Positions 15,021-21,697 of a DNA stretch of 60,366 nt are shown here, piece by piece. The DNA comes from a virus. How positions within the stretch are numbered: the stretch's first letter is position 1; each line of letters starts with the position of its first letter. Made by a program: the position numbers and the translations under genes. The DNA lies in the IMG/VR virus record IMGVR_UViG_3300036846_000361, positions 1-60,366 of that record, one strand, 5' to 3'. Under the pieces are notes generated by a model. It was not told the origin of the DNA. It was given only the letters and a program-made list of their open reading frames with translations, and did not search any database.

Positions 15021-15082
15021 CGTTCATTAAGTACGGGCCAAGTCAGAAAAAGAGCCCGCATTTAATGAACGGATCCCCGTTC
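15021..15082 (+). promoter_or_regulatory. Mutually exclusive hairpins before the first plus-strand gene
   Basis: CGTTCATTAA (15021-15030) pairs with TTAATGAACG (15062-15071), enclosing CGGGC/GCCCG (15034-38/15054-58). The same GAACGG (15067-15072) can instead pair with CCGTTC (15077-15082), directly before the AAAAGGAGGG ribosome site. Two competing folds beside a ribosome site are typical of a switching leader. Confidence 0.5.
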
Positions 15083-15095
15083 AAAAGGAGGGAAA

Positions 15096-15401
15096 ATGGA
15101 CAAAGCGACCCAACGCCTACGGGCGCAGATCAAGTCCGAGCGTACAAAGAGAGGTCAACTCTCCCCGATTCATCCGAAATGGCTCGGGAAGAAAAACGGA
15201 CCATCTCAGAGAGTAACTCCGACAATCTGCGGCCATATCGAAGGCGGCGAGCAAATCCCGATCAAGCGTAAGCGAAAATCGGACAACTCGTACTATACGG
15301 TGATGATTATCGTTGGCGGAACGAGATGTACGAAACCAAGCGATATTCGGCATCCGCGCTACGGTCACCGTTGCCTCGATCATTCCGGGTGCGCCATCTA
15401 G
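15096..15401 (+). CDS. Hypothetical basic protein (101 aa)
   Basis: This is the first gene of the plus arm. ATG 15096 has AAAAGGAGGGAAA upstream. The 101-aa product is basic and polar, with a short hydrophobic strand (YYTVMIIVGGTRC) and Cys/His near the end. Its TAG lies in the loop of the first hairpin of the next leader. No family is recognised. Confidence 0.6.
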   Translation: MDKATQRLRAQIKSERTKRGQLSPIHPKWLGKKNGPSQRVTPTICGHIEGGEQIPIKRKRKSDNSYYTVMIIVGGTRCTKPSDIRHPRYGHRCLDHSGCAI

Positions 15402-15457
15402 CGATGGCCATCCCGGAGTGTCATCGACGACATTCCAATACCAACAAGGAGGGTACC
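15385..15457 (+). promoter_or_regulatory. Two-hairpin leader 1 with GGAGGGTACC ribosome site
   Basis: Hairpin A: CCGGGTG+GCCATC (15385-15398) with GATGGC+CATCCCGG (15403-15416); the stop codon of the upstream gene lies in its loop. Hairpin B: GGAGTGTC (15415-15422) with GACATTCC (15429-15436). Ribosome site 15448-15457. It is the first of thirteen copies of one architecture. Confidence 0.75.
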
Positions 15458-15460
15458 GAA

Positions 15461-15610
15461 ATGGCAACTATCGCTGTCATCAAAACGACAAGCGGAAGTT
15501 ACAACGTCTTTGGAACGGAAGACGAGATGTTCGTCATCCAAGGCAACCTGACCTTCGAGCAACTGAAGAAGCTCAAGGTCGAGGTTGACAAGGCGGTGAA
15601 AGCTCGATGA
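15461..15610 (+). CDS. Hypothetical protein (49 aa)
   Basis: The 49-aa product (MATIAVIKTTSGSYNVFGTE...) reads as a beta-beta-alpha mini-domain ending in an amphipathic helix (EQLKKLKVEVDKAVKAR). Its start is set by the leader ribosome site at 15448. TGA overlaps the next ATG. No family is recognised. Confidence 0.75.
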   Translation: MATIAVIKTTSGSYNVFGTEDEMFVIQGNLTFEQLKKLKVEVDKAVKAR

Positions 15611-15876
15611 AAACGGTAACGGTCCATTGTGACGCCGTTGACATCGAGGCGTTGATCGGCGCGGCTGATCTGCCGCTCGATCGGCTTCCCGATGTTCTCA
15701 TCGTGACCAATGATGAGAAGTGGGGCGACATCTTCTGGATCATGCCGGACATTCTCATGTTTGCCGGTGTTCCGGATGACCCTGAGTTGATCACGTTTCA
15801 GCGCGCGGTCGGAAGCGACATCGCAGAAGACGTGATCAACCGCGTTCGACGGATGTTCTGGGCAATTCAGCCGTGA
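15607..15876 (+). CDS. Hypothetical acidic protein (89 aa)
   Basis: The 89-aa acidic protein (MKTVTVHCDAVDIEALIGAADLPLDRLPD...) is coupled by ATGA to the previous gene. It has Asp/Glu-rich alternating segments (DVLIVTNDEKWGDIFWIMPDILM). Function unknown. Confidence 0.72.
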   Translation: MKTVTVHCDAVDIEALIGAADLPLDRLPDVLIVTNDEKWGDIFWIMPDILMFAGVPDDPELITFQRAVGSDIAEDVINRVRRMFWAIQP

Positions 15877-15878
15877 TT

Positions 15879-15946
15879 GCGGGTGCCCGTCGAAAGACGG
15901 CATCCCGGAGTCATCGAACGATGCTCCAGTCCAAAAGGAGGGTACC
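15879..15946 (+). promoter_or_regulatory. Two-hairpin leader 2
   Basis: Hairpin A: CGGGTG-c-CCGTC, GAAA loop, GACGG-CATCCCG (15880-15907). Hairpin B: GGAG-CATC/GATG-CTCC (15907-15927). Ribosome site GGAGGGTACC at 15937-15946, two bases before ATG 15948. Confidence 0.75.
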
Positions 15947-15947
15947 A

Positions 15948-16208
15948 ATGAAGGTCAAGGCGATTTACCATCAGACCGAACCCGATGGAAAGCTTGTTCA
16001 TGTTGTCGATCATGACAACGGCGGCTTTGTGGTCTCATCGGAGAAGGTCGGCATCGCCGTTCAGAACTTCTTGAACGAAGCGACGAGTCTCGATATGCGT
16101 ACACTTCATACGCATCTGCTCTACGCCTTCAAGGATCGCTTCCAAGAAGAAGCAGACGCAGGCAACCATCCCACCCTGGACAATTGGCGAATCGACGAAC
16201 GGTCATGA
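15948..16208 (+). CDS. Hypothetical protein (86 aa)
   Basis: The 86-aa protein (MKVKAIYHQTEPDGKLVHVVDHDNGGFVV...) starts with beta strands and ends in an acidic helix. It starts two bases after leader 2. Its TGA overlaps the ATG of a tiny membrane peptide. No family is recognised. Confidence 0.75.
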   Translation: MKVKAIYHQTEPDGKLVHVVDHDNGGFVVSSEKVGIAVQNFLNEATSLDMRTLHTHLLYAFKDRFQEEADAGNHPTLDNWRIDERS

Positions 16209-16285
16209 CACTCTACATCGTCACGACGTTCGCCATCGTCGCTTGGGGCGCTTTTGTCGCGTCGCTCTTGAGGTGGCTCGGATGA
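16205..16285 (+). CDS. 26-aa membrane peptide
   Basis: The frame encodes MTLYIVTTFAIVAWGAFVAS followed by LLRWLG: one transmembrane helix. It overlaps its upstream neighbour (ATGA) and its downstream neighbour (ATGACG), which argues for translation. A small inner-membrane effector is possible; nothing more can be said. Confidence 0.6.
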   Translation: MTLYIVTTFAIVAWGAFVASLLRWLG

Positions 16286-16458
16286 CGCAAATCCTGAAGT
16301 TCAGGGATGAACGCTTTCAACGCTGCCCAGAATGCGGAAGACCAACCGCACTTCTGAACAACGGACGGTTGAGACGACATTTCGTCGTTGACGAGAGCGG
16401 ACGGCATCTCTGCGTCGAACGAGCAATCGACCGGAAAGCATTGCGGGTGACCGGCTGA
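16282..16458 (+). CDS. Small zinc-ribbon-like protein (58 aa)
   Basis: The 58-aa product contains RCPECGRPTALL and a later RHFVVDESGRHLCVE, so one CxxC plus His/Cys could bind zinc. ATG 16282 overlaps the previous stop. Its TGA lies in the GAAA loop of the next leader's first hairpin. Such small zinc proteins often bind nucleic acids. Confidence 0.68.
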   Translation: MTQILKFRDERFQRCPECGRPTALLNNGRLRRHFVVDESGRHLCVERAIDRKALRVTG

Positions 16459-16515
16459 AAAGCCGGCATCCCGGAATGTCAGCCGGCATTTCGAACAACC
16501 CTAAAGGAGGGTACC
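16443..16515 (+). promoter_or_regulatory. Two-hairpin leader 3
   Basis: Hairpin A: CGGGTG-a-CCGGCT, GAAA, AGCCGG-CATCCCG (16444-16473), with the upstream stop codon in it. Hairpin B: AATG...CATT (16475-16490). Ribosome site 16506-16515. Confidence 0.72.
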
Positions 16516-16517
16516 GA

Positions 16518-17312
16518 ATGATCTATCTCGATGCGGAAGGCAATGAGTGGGAGTTCCGCTACATTGTCACGCAGACCGAGGATGAAGGCCCGGAGCGGTT
16601 GGAGTTTCGGGCACATGATCCGGAGCATCTCGACGACGCCTACAACCCTTGGCGTATTTGGAGCGAGAGCCTGCCGATCCTCAACGAAGCCTACAATCAC
16701 TTCCATGGCTTCTTGATCACGGCCGACATGAACCCGGACAACATCCCGACGCTCGCCGAAGCGTTCAGCAACATCCGACTCATCGCAGAGGAGGAGGACA
16801 ACGAGACGCTCAAGCACATCGGGGACATGGACGAGCCGTTGATCGCGCTCATCCGTGGAGCCCTTGAGGGCGACCTGTCTCCGAGCAATCGGGCGTTGCT
16901 GGCCCATCTCTGCGGCAAGACGATCACACTCGACACTGAGCCCGACGAGTACGAGTACAACGTCTCGCTACACGTCAAGGAGAAGGGCCAAGAAGTGTCC
17001 GAGTACCGGATGGTGATTGATTCCTTCCGGTTGTACTCTGAAAGCCCGTTGAACTTCGCCTTCGACCTCGAAGCGAAGATCATGAACATCGTCAACATGG
17101 GCAAGTATACGCGGCATGAAGTGGTCGCGTGGATCTCAACTGCCTCCGGCGATGAGCACTGGCTCATGACCTGGGCCAATGCGTCTGACCTGATCCTGCT
17201 GGAGCAGGCGTCGGCGCGCGGTTACGACGTCACGAGTCACTTCCAGAGCATCCAGGACGCGATGTCGATCGAAGGTCACAAGTTCGTCCGAGCACGAGCC
17301 GAGCGCAACTAG
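16518..17312 (+). CDS. Hypothetical protein (264 aa)
   Basis: The 264-aa acidic protein is one of the larger unknown early genes. It has Trp/Tyr-rich strands at the start (MIYLDAEGNEWEFRYIVTQ) and helical segments later (LAEAFSNIRLIAEEEDNETLKHIGDM). No motif, signal or membrane segment is seen. It stands alone between leaders 3 and 4. Confidence 0.8.
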   Translation: MIYLDAEGNEWEFRYIVTQTEDEGPERLEFRAHDPEHLDDAYNPWRIWSESLPILNEAYNHFHGFLITADMNPDNIPTLAEAFSNIRLIAEEEDNETLKHIGDMDEPLIALIRGALEGDLSPSNRALLAHLCGKTITLDTEPDEYEYNVSLHVKEKGQEVSEYRMVIDSFRLYSESPLNFAFDLEAKIMNIVNMGKYTRHEVVAWISTASGDEHWLMTWANASDLILLEQASARGYDVTSHFQSIQDAMSIEGHKFVRARAERN

Positions 17313-17321
17313 CGCGTTCAG

Positions 17322-17389
17322 CGGCGGGGCAAGAAGAAAAGCTTGCCCGCGCCGGTGTCCAAAAGGCGCCATAACCAAAGGAGGGTACC
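17322..17389 (+). promoter_or_regulatory. Two-hairpin leader 4
   Basis: Hairpin A: GCGGGGCAAG with CTTGCCCGC (17324-17350). Hairpin B: GGTGTCC, AAAA, GGCGCC (17354-17370). Ribosome site 17380-17389. Confidence 0.72.
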
Positions 17390-17391
17390 GA

Positions 17392-17673
17392 ATGTCGTTT
17401 GTTCCCGATGCACAAGGAACAGCCAAGCGTCGCGAGCAGGATAAGGATATGATCCTGAATCCTGATCGTTGGCCTGTCTGGCCCAAGCTGCCGTTGAAAA
17501 GGCACGGCTATGAGCAGAATCATGGCTTCGCCTTCAACGGAAGCTTGAAAGACGACAACACACGTTCTCGCGTCTACCTGGCGACGATCTTCAGCGCCAT
17601 CGACGATGCGACGCTCTACATCGACTACCCCGACATCGATGCTCTACTCGATGACGGCTGGACGGTGGACTAG
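17392..17673 (+). CDS. Hypothetical protein (93 aa)
   Basis: The 93-aa protein begins MSFVPDAQGTAKRREQDKDM with a charged N-terminus, then NPDRWPVWPKLPLKR, and ends in an acidic segment (IDYPDIDALLDDGWTVD). Short phage proteins with a charged start followed by W-P-x-W-P-x-L-P are frequent in actinobacterial phages, but the function is unknown to me. Confidence 0.75.
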   Translation: MSFVPDAQGTAKRREQDKDMILNPDRWPVWPKLPLKRHGYEQNHGFAFNGSLKDDNTRSRVYLATIFSAIDDATLYIDYPDIDALLDDGWTVD

Positions 17674-17678
17674 TCAGC

Positions 17679-17741
17679 GGCAGGGGTTCACAGAACCCCT
17701 TGCCGGTGTCCATAAGGCCACCAGACCAAAAGGAGGGTACC
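17679..17741 (+). promoter_or_regulatory. Two-hairpin leader 5
   Basis: Hairpin A: GGCAGGGGTTC, ACA, GAACCCC-t-TGCC (17679-17704). Hairpin B: GGTG-CC, ATAA, GG-CACC (17705-17722). Ribosome site 17732-17741. Confidence 0.75.
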
Positions 17742-17742
17742 A

Positions 17743-18030
17743 ATGGACTTTGTCGGACCAGGCTCCCGTAAAATCGGAGTCGGTTTGATGCGGATGTTCA
17801 AGTCCGGACACGAAGCGGCCAAGGTCTACCAGAAGACCAACGAAGGCATCAAGCTTCGCAAGTATCGCGAAGACAACGCCGACGTGGTAGCCGTCATCGA
17901 GATGGAGTCGTCACGTCCCACCGTCACCCGTACATTGATCGGCGCAGCAGTTGCAGGCCCGGTCGGTGCGATCGTTGGTCTCTCAGCACAGAAGAAGGAG
18001 ACCAAAACCGGGAAGGTGAGGGCAAGATGA
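17743..18030 (+). CDS. Small protein with glycine-zipper segment (95 aa)
   Basis: The 95-aa protein has a basic N-terminal half and a hydrophobic Gly/Ala stretch (TLIGAAVAGPVGAIVGLSA) resembling a glycine-zipper membrane segment, then a basic tail. A membrane-associated role is likely. It overlaps the next gene by four bases. Confidence 0.72.
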   Translation: MDFVGPGSRKIGVGLMRMFKSGHEAAKVYQKTNEGIKLRKYREDNADVVAVIEMESSRPTVTRTLIGAAVAGPVGAIVGLSAQKKETKTGKVRAR

Positions 18031-18302
18031 ACGAGATCATCCGCGCAGACGGCGGCGAGATGAACCCGACCACCGCCAAGGTGGTCGAGATCAGATTCGT
18101 CATCGACGGATCGTTCAAGACCGCCAACCTGATCGATGAAGTCTGTGACAACCTCGATTGGGTGTTCGCAGCCGTCGAACTGAACCCGGATGGATTCGGG
18201 CACACGGTTCCGGACATGAACGTCATGCGCACCGCTGCCTGGATGGACAGCGACGTCATGGCGGAGGTCGAGGAATCGCTGAAAAGCGGTGAGCCAAGGT
18301 GA
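18027..18302 (+). CDS. Hypothetical acidic protein (91 aa)
   Basis: The 91-aa protein (MNEIIRADGGEMNPTTAKVVEIRFV...) is acidic, of alpha/beta pattern, and coupled to both neighbours by four-base overlaps. No domain is recognised. Confidence 0.7.
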   Translation: MNEIIRADGGEMNPTTAKVVEIRFVIDGSFKTANLIDEVCDNLDWVFAAVELNPDGFGHTVPDMNVMRTAAWMDSDVMAEVEESLKSGEPR

Positions 18303-18502
18303 AAGCTGAGCCTGGCAAGGTCGTACTCGTCTCCAGCATTCCGGGTTGCAACTTCTGCAATGACGGAACGCCAGGGCCGTACGACTTCAAGACGAGGATG
18401 GGCCCGTGGGCGAACGGTTGCGAGATGCACTATCGTCACCTTCGTGCTACCCCAGACCTCGGCGTCGGTATGGCTCAACTCTGGATCACAGAGGAGTCAT
18501 GA
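18299..18502 (+). CDS. Zinc-finger-like protein (67 aa)
   Basis: GTG 18299 overlaps the previous TGA. The 67-aa product carries GCNFCNDG and later NGCEMHYRHLR, a CxxC...CxxH set that may bind one zinc. It is probably a small nucleic-acid or protein binder. Confidence 0.65.
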   Translation: MKAEPGKVVLVSSIPGCNFCNDGTPGPYDFKTRMGPWANGCEMHYRHLRATPDLGVGMAQLWITEES

Positions 18503-18720
18503 TGGGAGCACACAGCCTAGCTGAAGCTCCGACACGGACGGTTCATGTCGTCCAGGTCTTGTCGAACGGCCGCATGATCTCTTTATGTGGCCGGGAAGCT
18601 GACGAGAGTTGGAAGCGCATCGCGCAGCACGACCAGGCGATCTTCGGCAAGGGACCGAGGTCAATCAGGGAAATGTTACCTGATCTGCGTCTCTGCGCTC
18701 TGTGTCTACCTCGATCATGA
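18499..18720 (+). CDS. Small Cys-containing protein (73 aa)
   Basis: ATG 18499 follows GAGGAG and overlaps the previous stop. The 73-aa product has SLCGRE and LRLCALCLP, a possible split zinc site. The layout (TVHVVQVLSNGRMISLCGRE...) is the same as in the 72-aa protein at 27454 (SVHFVSQSVDNGKWTTLCGKQ...VCHRC), so they belong to one family of small phage zinc proteins. Confidence 0.72.
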   Translation: MMGAHSLAEAPTRTVHVVQVLSNGRMISLCGREADESWKRIAQHDQAIFGKGPRSIREMLPDLRLCALCLPRS

Positions 18721-18875
18721 ACGGCATCGACATCCTCGTGATCGTGATCGTGCTCGCGATCGTGTTCGTCGGAGCGAATATGCTCGACAAGCACGAGACT
18801 GAGCTCGACGATGATGACGACATCGAGGATGAAGTAGCGAAAGCTCGCAAGCGCAAGCGTAACGGCGCAAGCTAG
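18717..18875 (+). CDS. Membrane-anchored charged peptide (52 aa)
   Basis: The frame gives MNGIDILVIVIVLAIVFVGA, a membrane helix, followed by an acidic block (ELDDDDDIEDE) and a basic tail (KARKRKRNGAS). ATGA overlap with the upstream gene supports it. Function unknown; it may tether a complex to the membrane. Confidence 0.65.
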   Translation: MNGIDILVIVIVLAIVFVGANMLDKHETELDDDDDIEDEVAKARKRKRNGAS

Positions 18876-18876
18876 A

Positions 18877-18942
18877 CGGCACCCCGCGCAAGCGGGGCAC
18901 CGTGTGGCGTTCGCCACAGTACGAAACCAAAAGGAGGGTACC
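18877..18942 (+). promoter_or_regulatory. Two-hairpin leader 6
   Basis: Hairpin A: CCCCGC, GCAA tetraloop, GCGGGG with outer CGG/CCG (18877-18902). Hairpin B: TGTGGC, GTTC, GCCACA (18903-18918). Ribosome site 18933-18942. Confidence 0.75.
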
Positions 18943-18943
18943 A

Positions 18944-19252
18944 ATGAAGAAGCTCCATCGCGAGAAGCTCGCAGATCTTGGCATCTCATCGAACAAGTAC
19001 GTCGTGCTCGAAGACGGGACGGTCATCTATGACAAGAACGACCGGCCCAACGGCGTACTGATTCCGATCATCTGGGGCATCACGCTCGAACACGATCGCT
19101 GGATGATGTATGTCGAGTACCAGACCGACGAGTTCGGTGGTCGTCCGCGTCATTACCTGCGCTGGTCGCAGGGTGAGAAGAACGACTTGTCGAGGCCATT
19201 CCTCCGGCAGCAGGATGCGATCGCTGCCGCGATCAGTTCGGTGTACGCATGA
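18944..19252 (+). CDS. Hypothetical protein (102 aa)
   Basis: The 102-aa protein (MKKLHREKLADLGISSNKYVVLEDGTVIYDK...) is an alpha/beta sequence with a Trp-rich beta region (IIWGITLEHDRWMMYVEYQ). It starts behind leader 6 and overlaps the next ATG. No family is recognised. Confidence 0.74.
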   Translation: MKKLHREKLADLGISSNKYVVLEDGTVIYDKNDRPNGVLIPIIWGITLEHDRWMMYVEYQTDEFGGRPRHYLRWSQGEKNDLSRPFLRQQDAIAAAISSVYA

Positions 19253-19512
19253 AGCCGAAAGAAGGTGACAAGGTCAAGGTCATCGACAGGCTCTCATCGC
19301 TCGGCGACGAAAGTGCTCCTGAGATCTGGATCGTCATCCAAGCTCACGACAATCTGGACGAATCCTGGGATCCGTTCGGTGAGTCCGCTTGGGCTCAAAA
19401 GGATCACGATACCGAAACCGGGCAAACCGGCGAATGGTACGTGATCTGCAAGACCGGCGAATGGATGGACGGCACGTGTAGCTTCGCCAGCTACGAGGTC
19501 GAGTCGCTATGA
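19249..19512 (+). CDS. Hypothetical protein, SH3-like start (87 aa)
   Basis: The 87-aa product opens MKPKEGDKVKVIDRL, as in small SH3-like barrels, and is Trp-rich and acidic. It is coupled to both neighbours. A binding role is possible; nothing firmer. Confidence 0.7.
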   Translation: MKPKEGDKVKVIDRLSSLGDESAPEIWIVIQAHDNLDESWDPFGESAWAQKDHDTETGQTGEWYVICKTGEWMDGTCSFASYEVESL

Positions 19513-19637
19513 AGCGAGGCAAGTATCTGCAGATCGGCTCGGGCAGCAGATCCCGCTCGATCGCCAAAGCAGAAGACAAGGCTCGCCGCTCTCGCAAGAA
19601 AGCAGACAAGAAGCAAGCACTCAAGGATCAATCCTGA
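19509..19637 (+). CDS. Highly basic peptide (42 aa)
   Basis: The frame reads MKRGKYLQIGSGSRSRSIAK then a run of Arg/Lys (AEDKARRSRKKADKKQALKD). ATGA overlap supports it. It is probably RNA- or DNA-binding by charge alone. Confidence 0.62.
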   Translation: MKRGKYLQIGSGSRSRSIAKAEDKARRSRKKADKKQALKDQS

Positions 19638-19643
19638 GCACTG

Positions 19644-19711
19644 CGCCTGCCCTCGGCAACGAGGGTTTGGCGGAGACCTCATGAGAGGCTCCAAACCAAA
19701 AGGAGGGTACC
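19644..19711 (+). promoter_or_regulatory. Two-hairpin leader 7
   Basis: Hairpin A: CGCC + CCCTCG, GCAA, CGAGGG + GGCG (19644-19672). Hairpin B: GGAG-CCTC, ATGA, GAGG-CTCC (19672-19692). Ribosome site 19702-19711, here serving a TTG start. Confidence 0.75.
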
Positions 19712-19714
19712 GAT

Positions 19715-19930
19715 TTGACGCGAAAGAAGCCGGCATACACACCGCCAAGGCTTCACGACCAATGCTTCATCGCGAAGACGTATGGCCCATGGTCGTCAGG
19801 GACTCGGGTCGAGATCATCAAGCTCGATATGCCTGCTGACTACGTGGTCGTGCGTCATACCTCGACAGGTGAGGAGTTCGAGATTGAACTCGATGTCCTC
19901 GTCAGGAAGCGAGACCGCAATCGTGACTGA
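19715..19930 (+). CDS. Hypothetical protein with TTG start (71 aa)
   Basis: The only fitting start after leader 7 is TTG at 19715 (MTRKKPAYTPPRLHDQCFIA). The 71-aa product looks like a small beta barrel (GTRVEIIKLDMPADYVVVRHTSTGEEFEIELDVL). Function unknown. Confidence 0.7.
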   Translation: MTRKKPAYTPPRLHDQCFIAKTYGPWSSGTRVEIIKLDMPADYVVVRHTSTGEEFEIELDVLVRKRDRNRD

Positions 19931-20180
19931 ACTCACCGACGGCACCCGCATCCGCATCACGCAGAAGACCAAGCTATGGTATCCGAGCGTGGAGGCGAAT
20001 GTGGAGGTCGAACCTGGTCGCGAGTTCATCGCGATCGACAGGCCCGACGAGAACAATTACGGTTGGTGCCTGCCGGTGGTCGAGCCGGATGTGTACGCCA
20101 GCGATGTCGTCGAGATACACGACGACAGCATGATCGTAGTCTGCGATCCCGATTCGTTCGTGATTGTCGAGGAGAAATGA
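19923..20180 (+). CDS. Hypothetical beta-rich protein (85 aa)
   Basis: GTG 19923 overlaps the end of the previous gene. The 85-aa product is acidic and beta-rich (TELTDGTRIRITQKTKLWYPSVEANVEVEPG). It may be a paralogue-like partner of the 71-aa protein. No family is recognised. Confidence 0.68.
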   Translation: MTELTDGTRIRITQKTKLWYPSVEANVEVEPGREFIAIDRPDENNYGWCLPVVEPDVYASDVVEIHDDSMIVVCDPDSFVIVEEK

Positions 20181-20383
20181 TCATCGACACGCCGGATGGG
20201 ATCGAAGCATACCGCATGCTCGCGATCTACCATCGGCTAAAGCTTGAGATGAAAGGAATCCGGTTCCGCATCTCGACCTTCGCCGTTGCGCGTCGCGAGT
20301 TGGGTATGAGCCCACGTACTCCCAGGGCCAAGGTTCTGGAAGCGTGGGAAGCGAAGATGAAGGAGAAGGGAATCAATGTCTAA
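20177..20383 (+). CDS. Hypothetical basic helical protein (68 aa)
   Basis: ATG 20177 overlaps the previous stop and GAGGAG lies upstream. The 68-aa product is basic and helical (RLKLEMKGIRFRISTFAVARRELG, RAKVLEAWEAKMKEKG). It may bind nucleic acid. No family is recognised. Confidence 0.68.
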   Translation: MIIDTPDGIEAYRMLAIYHRLKLEMKGIRFRISTFAVARRELGMSPRTPRAKVLEAWEAKMKEKGINV

Positions 20384-20564
20384 GCTGACAGTCACGTACG
20401 AGGCTGAGAGCATGGAAGACCTGGCTCAAGGTCTCGAAGCTCGGGCTGAGGAGTTGGAGCAGCAGGTCGGAAGCTCCAACCAGAGAAAAGGTCACCTGCT
20501 CAAGGCTGAGGCAGACGGCTACCGTGCCGCAGCTGAGATCGTCCGCAGAACGACGATCGGCTGA
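20376..20564 (+). CDS. Hypothetical helical protein (62 aa)
   Basis: The 62-aa product is a likely coiled coil (EAESMEDLAQGLEARAEELEQQVG, KAEADGYRAAAEIVRRTTIG). It overlaps its upstream neighbour by eight bases. Function unknown. Confidence 0.7.
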   Translation: MSKLTVTYEAESMEDLAQGLEARAEELEQQVGSSNQRKGHLLKAEADGYRAAAEIVRRTTIG

Positions 20565-20635
20565 CGATCCGGTGGGGTTGGGAAACCAACCCCTTCCGAA
20601 TCGCCAACTGGCGAGGAAACCAAAAGGAGGGTACC
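20565..20635 (+). promoter_or_regulatory. Two-hairpin leader 8
   Basis: Hairpin A: CGATCCGG-t-GGGGTTGG, GAAA, CCAACCCC-CCGAATCG (20565-20603). Hairpin B: TCGCC, AACT, GGCGA (20601-20614). Ribosome site 20626-20635. Confidence 0.77.
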
Positions 20636-20636
20636 A

Positions 20637-21614
20637 ATGACAAGTGGAAAGCGGGACGATCTGTTCCGCAAGATCCAGGGACTCCTCGCAAAAGCCGAGG
20701 CAACCGAGCACGAAGGTGAACGTCAGGTGTTCATGGCGAAGGCCGATGAACTCATGATGAAGTACCGCATCGAGCTTTGGGAACTTCAGCAGCACGAGGC
20801 CGGTCGAATCTCCGAGCGCGAGCCGGTGGTCAAGGACTTTGACTACAGCTTCGCGTTTGAGTCGGGTCCATTCCCGGAGATCAGCGATGCGCTTTGGTCG
20901 CTGTTCTGCTCGACCGCAAGGCACGTCGGCTGCATCATCGTCTTCCACAAGCAGCACTGGAGCGGTGAGAAGAAGCAGTACATGTCGGCTGTCGTCCCGG
21001 TGATCGGCACCGAGAGCGACCAGGGTTACTTGACGCTGCTGTTCTCGTCACTCATGACGCAGCTGGTAGAGCAGATCCGGCCCAAGTACGATCCGGGCAA
21101 GGACTACTACCAGAACCTGCGCATGTTCAAGGAAGCGGGCTGGAACTGGCTGGAGACAGCCAAGGCCATGCAGGATGCCGGCTTCCATACCGACGTGACG
21201 AACGACAAGGCTCGTCACCTGACCGCTCACGCGTACCGCCGCTGGTGCAAGAAGATGGGCATCGACCAGAACTACTCCAACTGGAAGACGTACCGCCGCA
21301 ACTTCGCGGATGGCTTCGTCCACCGGGTGGCCGCTCGCTTCGTCGAGATGGCCGATGCTCAGAAGAAGGTCAAGAGCGACAGTGGCACCGGCTTCGATCT
21401 GGTCCTGCGCGAGCAGCATCAGATCAACCTGGACTTCCTGAATCAGATGTTCCCTGTGACGGGCACCGGCAGAGCCGTGACCGTCGCTCGCGATTCCCGC
21501 AAGTTCGACTCGTCTGCCTATGGCAGTGGTCGCGCAGCGGGCGATCGAGCGAACATCAGCGGCAACCCTGGCCGGGGAGTTCGGCCAGGTGGAGGTCGGC
21601 AACTGAAAAGTTGA
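20637..21614 (+). CDS. DUF2786/DUF7168-type protein (325 aa)
   Basis: Residues ~8-50 (LFRKIQGLLAKAEATEHEGERQVFMAKADELMMKYRI) match the DUF2786 signature: a helix pair with I-x-x-LLAKA...GE...A...A..LM.KY. The middle region (~residues 60-250) fits the DUF7168-like domain that often follows. The C-terminus is Gly/Arg-rich and disordered. The family is common in phages and actinobacteria; its biochemical role is unknown, with nucleic-acid binding suspected. Confidence 0.8.
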   Translation: MTSGKRDDLFRKIQGLLAKAEATEHEGERQVFMAKADELMMKYRIELWELQQHEAGRISEREPVVKDFDYSFAFESGPFPEISDALWSLFCSTARHVGCIIVFHKQHWSGEKKQYMSAVVPVIGTESDQGYLTLLFSSLMTQLVEQIRPKYDPGKDYYQNLRMFKEAGWNWLETAKAMQDAGFHTDVTNDKARHLTAHAYRRWCKKMGIDQNYSNWKTYRRNFADGFVHRVAARFVEMADAQKKVKSDSGTGFDLVLREQHQINLDFLNQMFPVTGTGRAVTVARDSRKFDSSAYGSGRAAGDRANISGNPGRGVRPGGGRQLKS

Positions 21615-21697
21615 CGATCCGGTAGGAGCCTCATTGCGGCGGGGCTCCGTCCGAATCGCCAATAGTTGGCGGTTGAACAAACCCAAAGGAGGGTACC
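21615..21697 (+). promoter_or_regulatory. Two-hairpin leader 9
   Basis: Hairpin A: GATCCGG + GGAGCC, long loop, GGCTCC + CCGAATC (21616-21657). Hairpin B: CGCCAA, TAG, TTGGCG (21657-21671). Ribosome site 21688-21697 abuts the ATG at 21698 directly. Confidence 0.75.

Larger units (their letters stand above)
14440..15082 (+). ncRNA. Candidate large structured RNA (~600 nt), possibly a leader
   Basis: No gene with a ribosome site is present, but many long-range complementary pairs nest. Hairpin 14440-14448/14452-14460 (9 bp). AGTTG 14463-67 with CAACT 14545-49 and CCGAATC 14471-77 with 14533-40 enclose hairpin 14499-14524. 14550-55/14594-99 encloses 14566-70/14579-83. 14612-19/14645-52 is 8 bp. 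14666-71/14676-81 has a TCAA loop. 14740-45/14751-56. A 9-bp helix 14782-90/14931-39 encloses a 9-bp helix 14817-25/14890-98, which holds two hairpins, plus a GCAA tetraloop hairpin at 14911-22. Then come hairpins 14949-14970, 14983-15022 (13 bp) and 15021-15071. This multibranched plan resembles GOLLD/ROOL-class phage RNAs in size and complexity; identity is unproven. Confidence 0.6.

Noticed and set aside
14865-15065. Short open frames (66-104 aa) inside the 14.4-15.1 kb region
   Set aside because: They lack ribosome sites, overlap strong long-range RNA helices and have non-protein-like composition.
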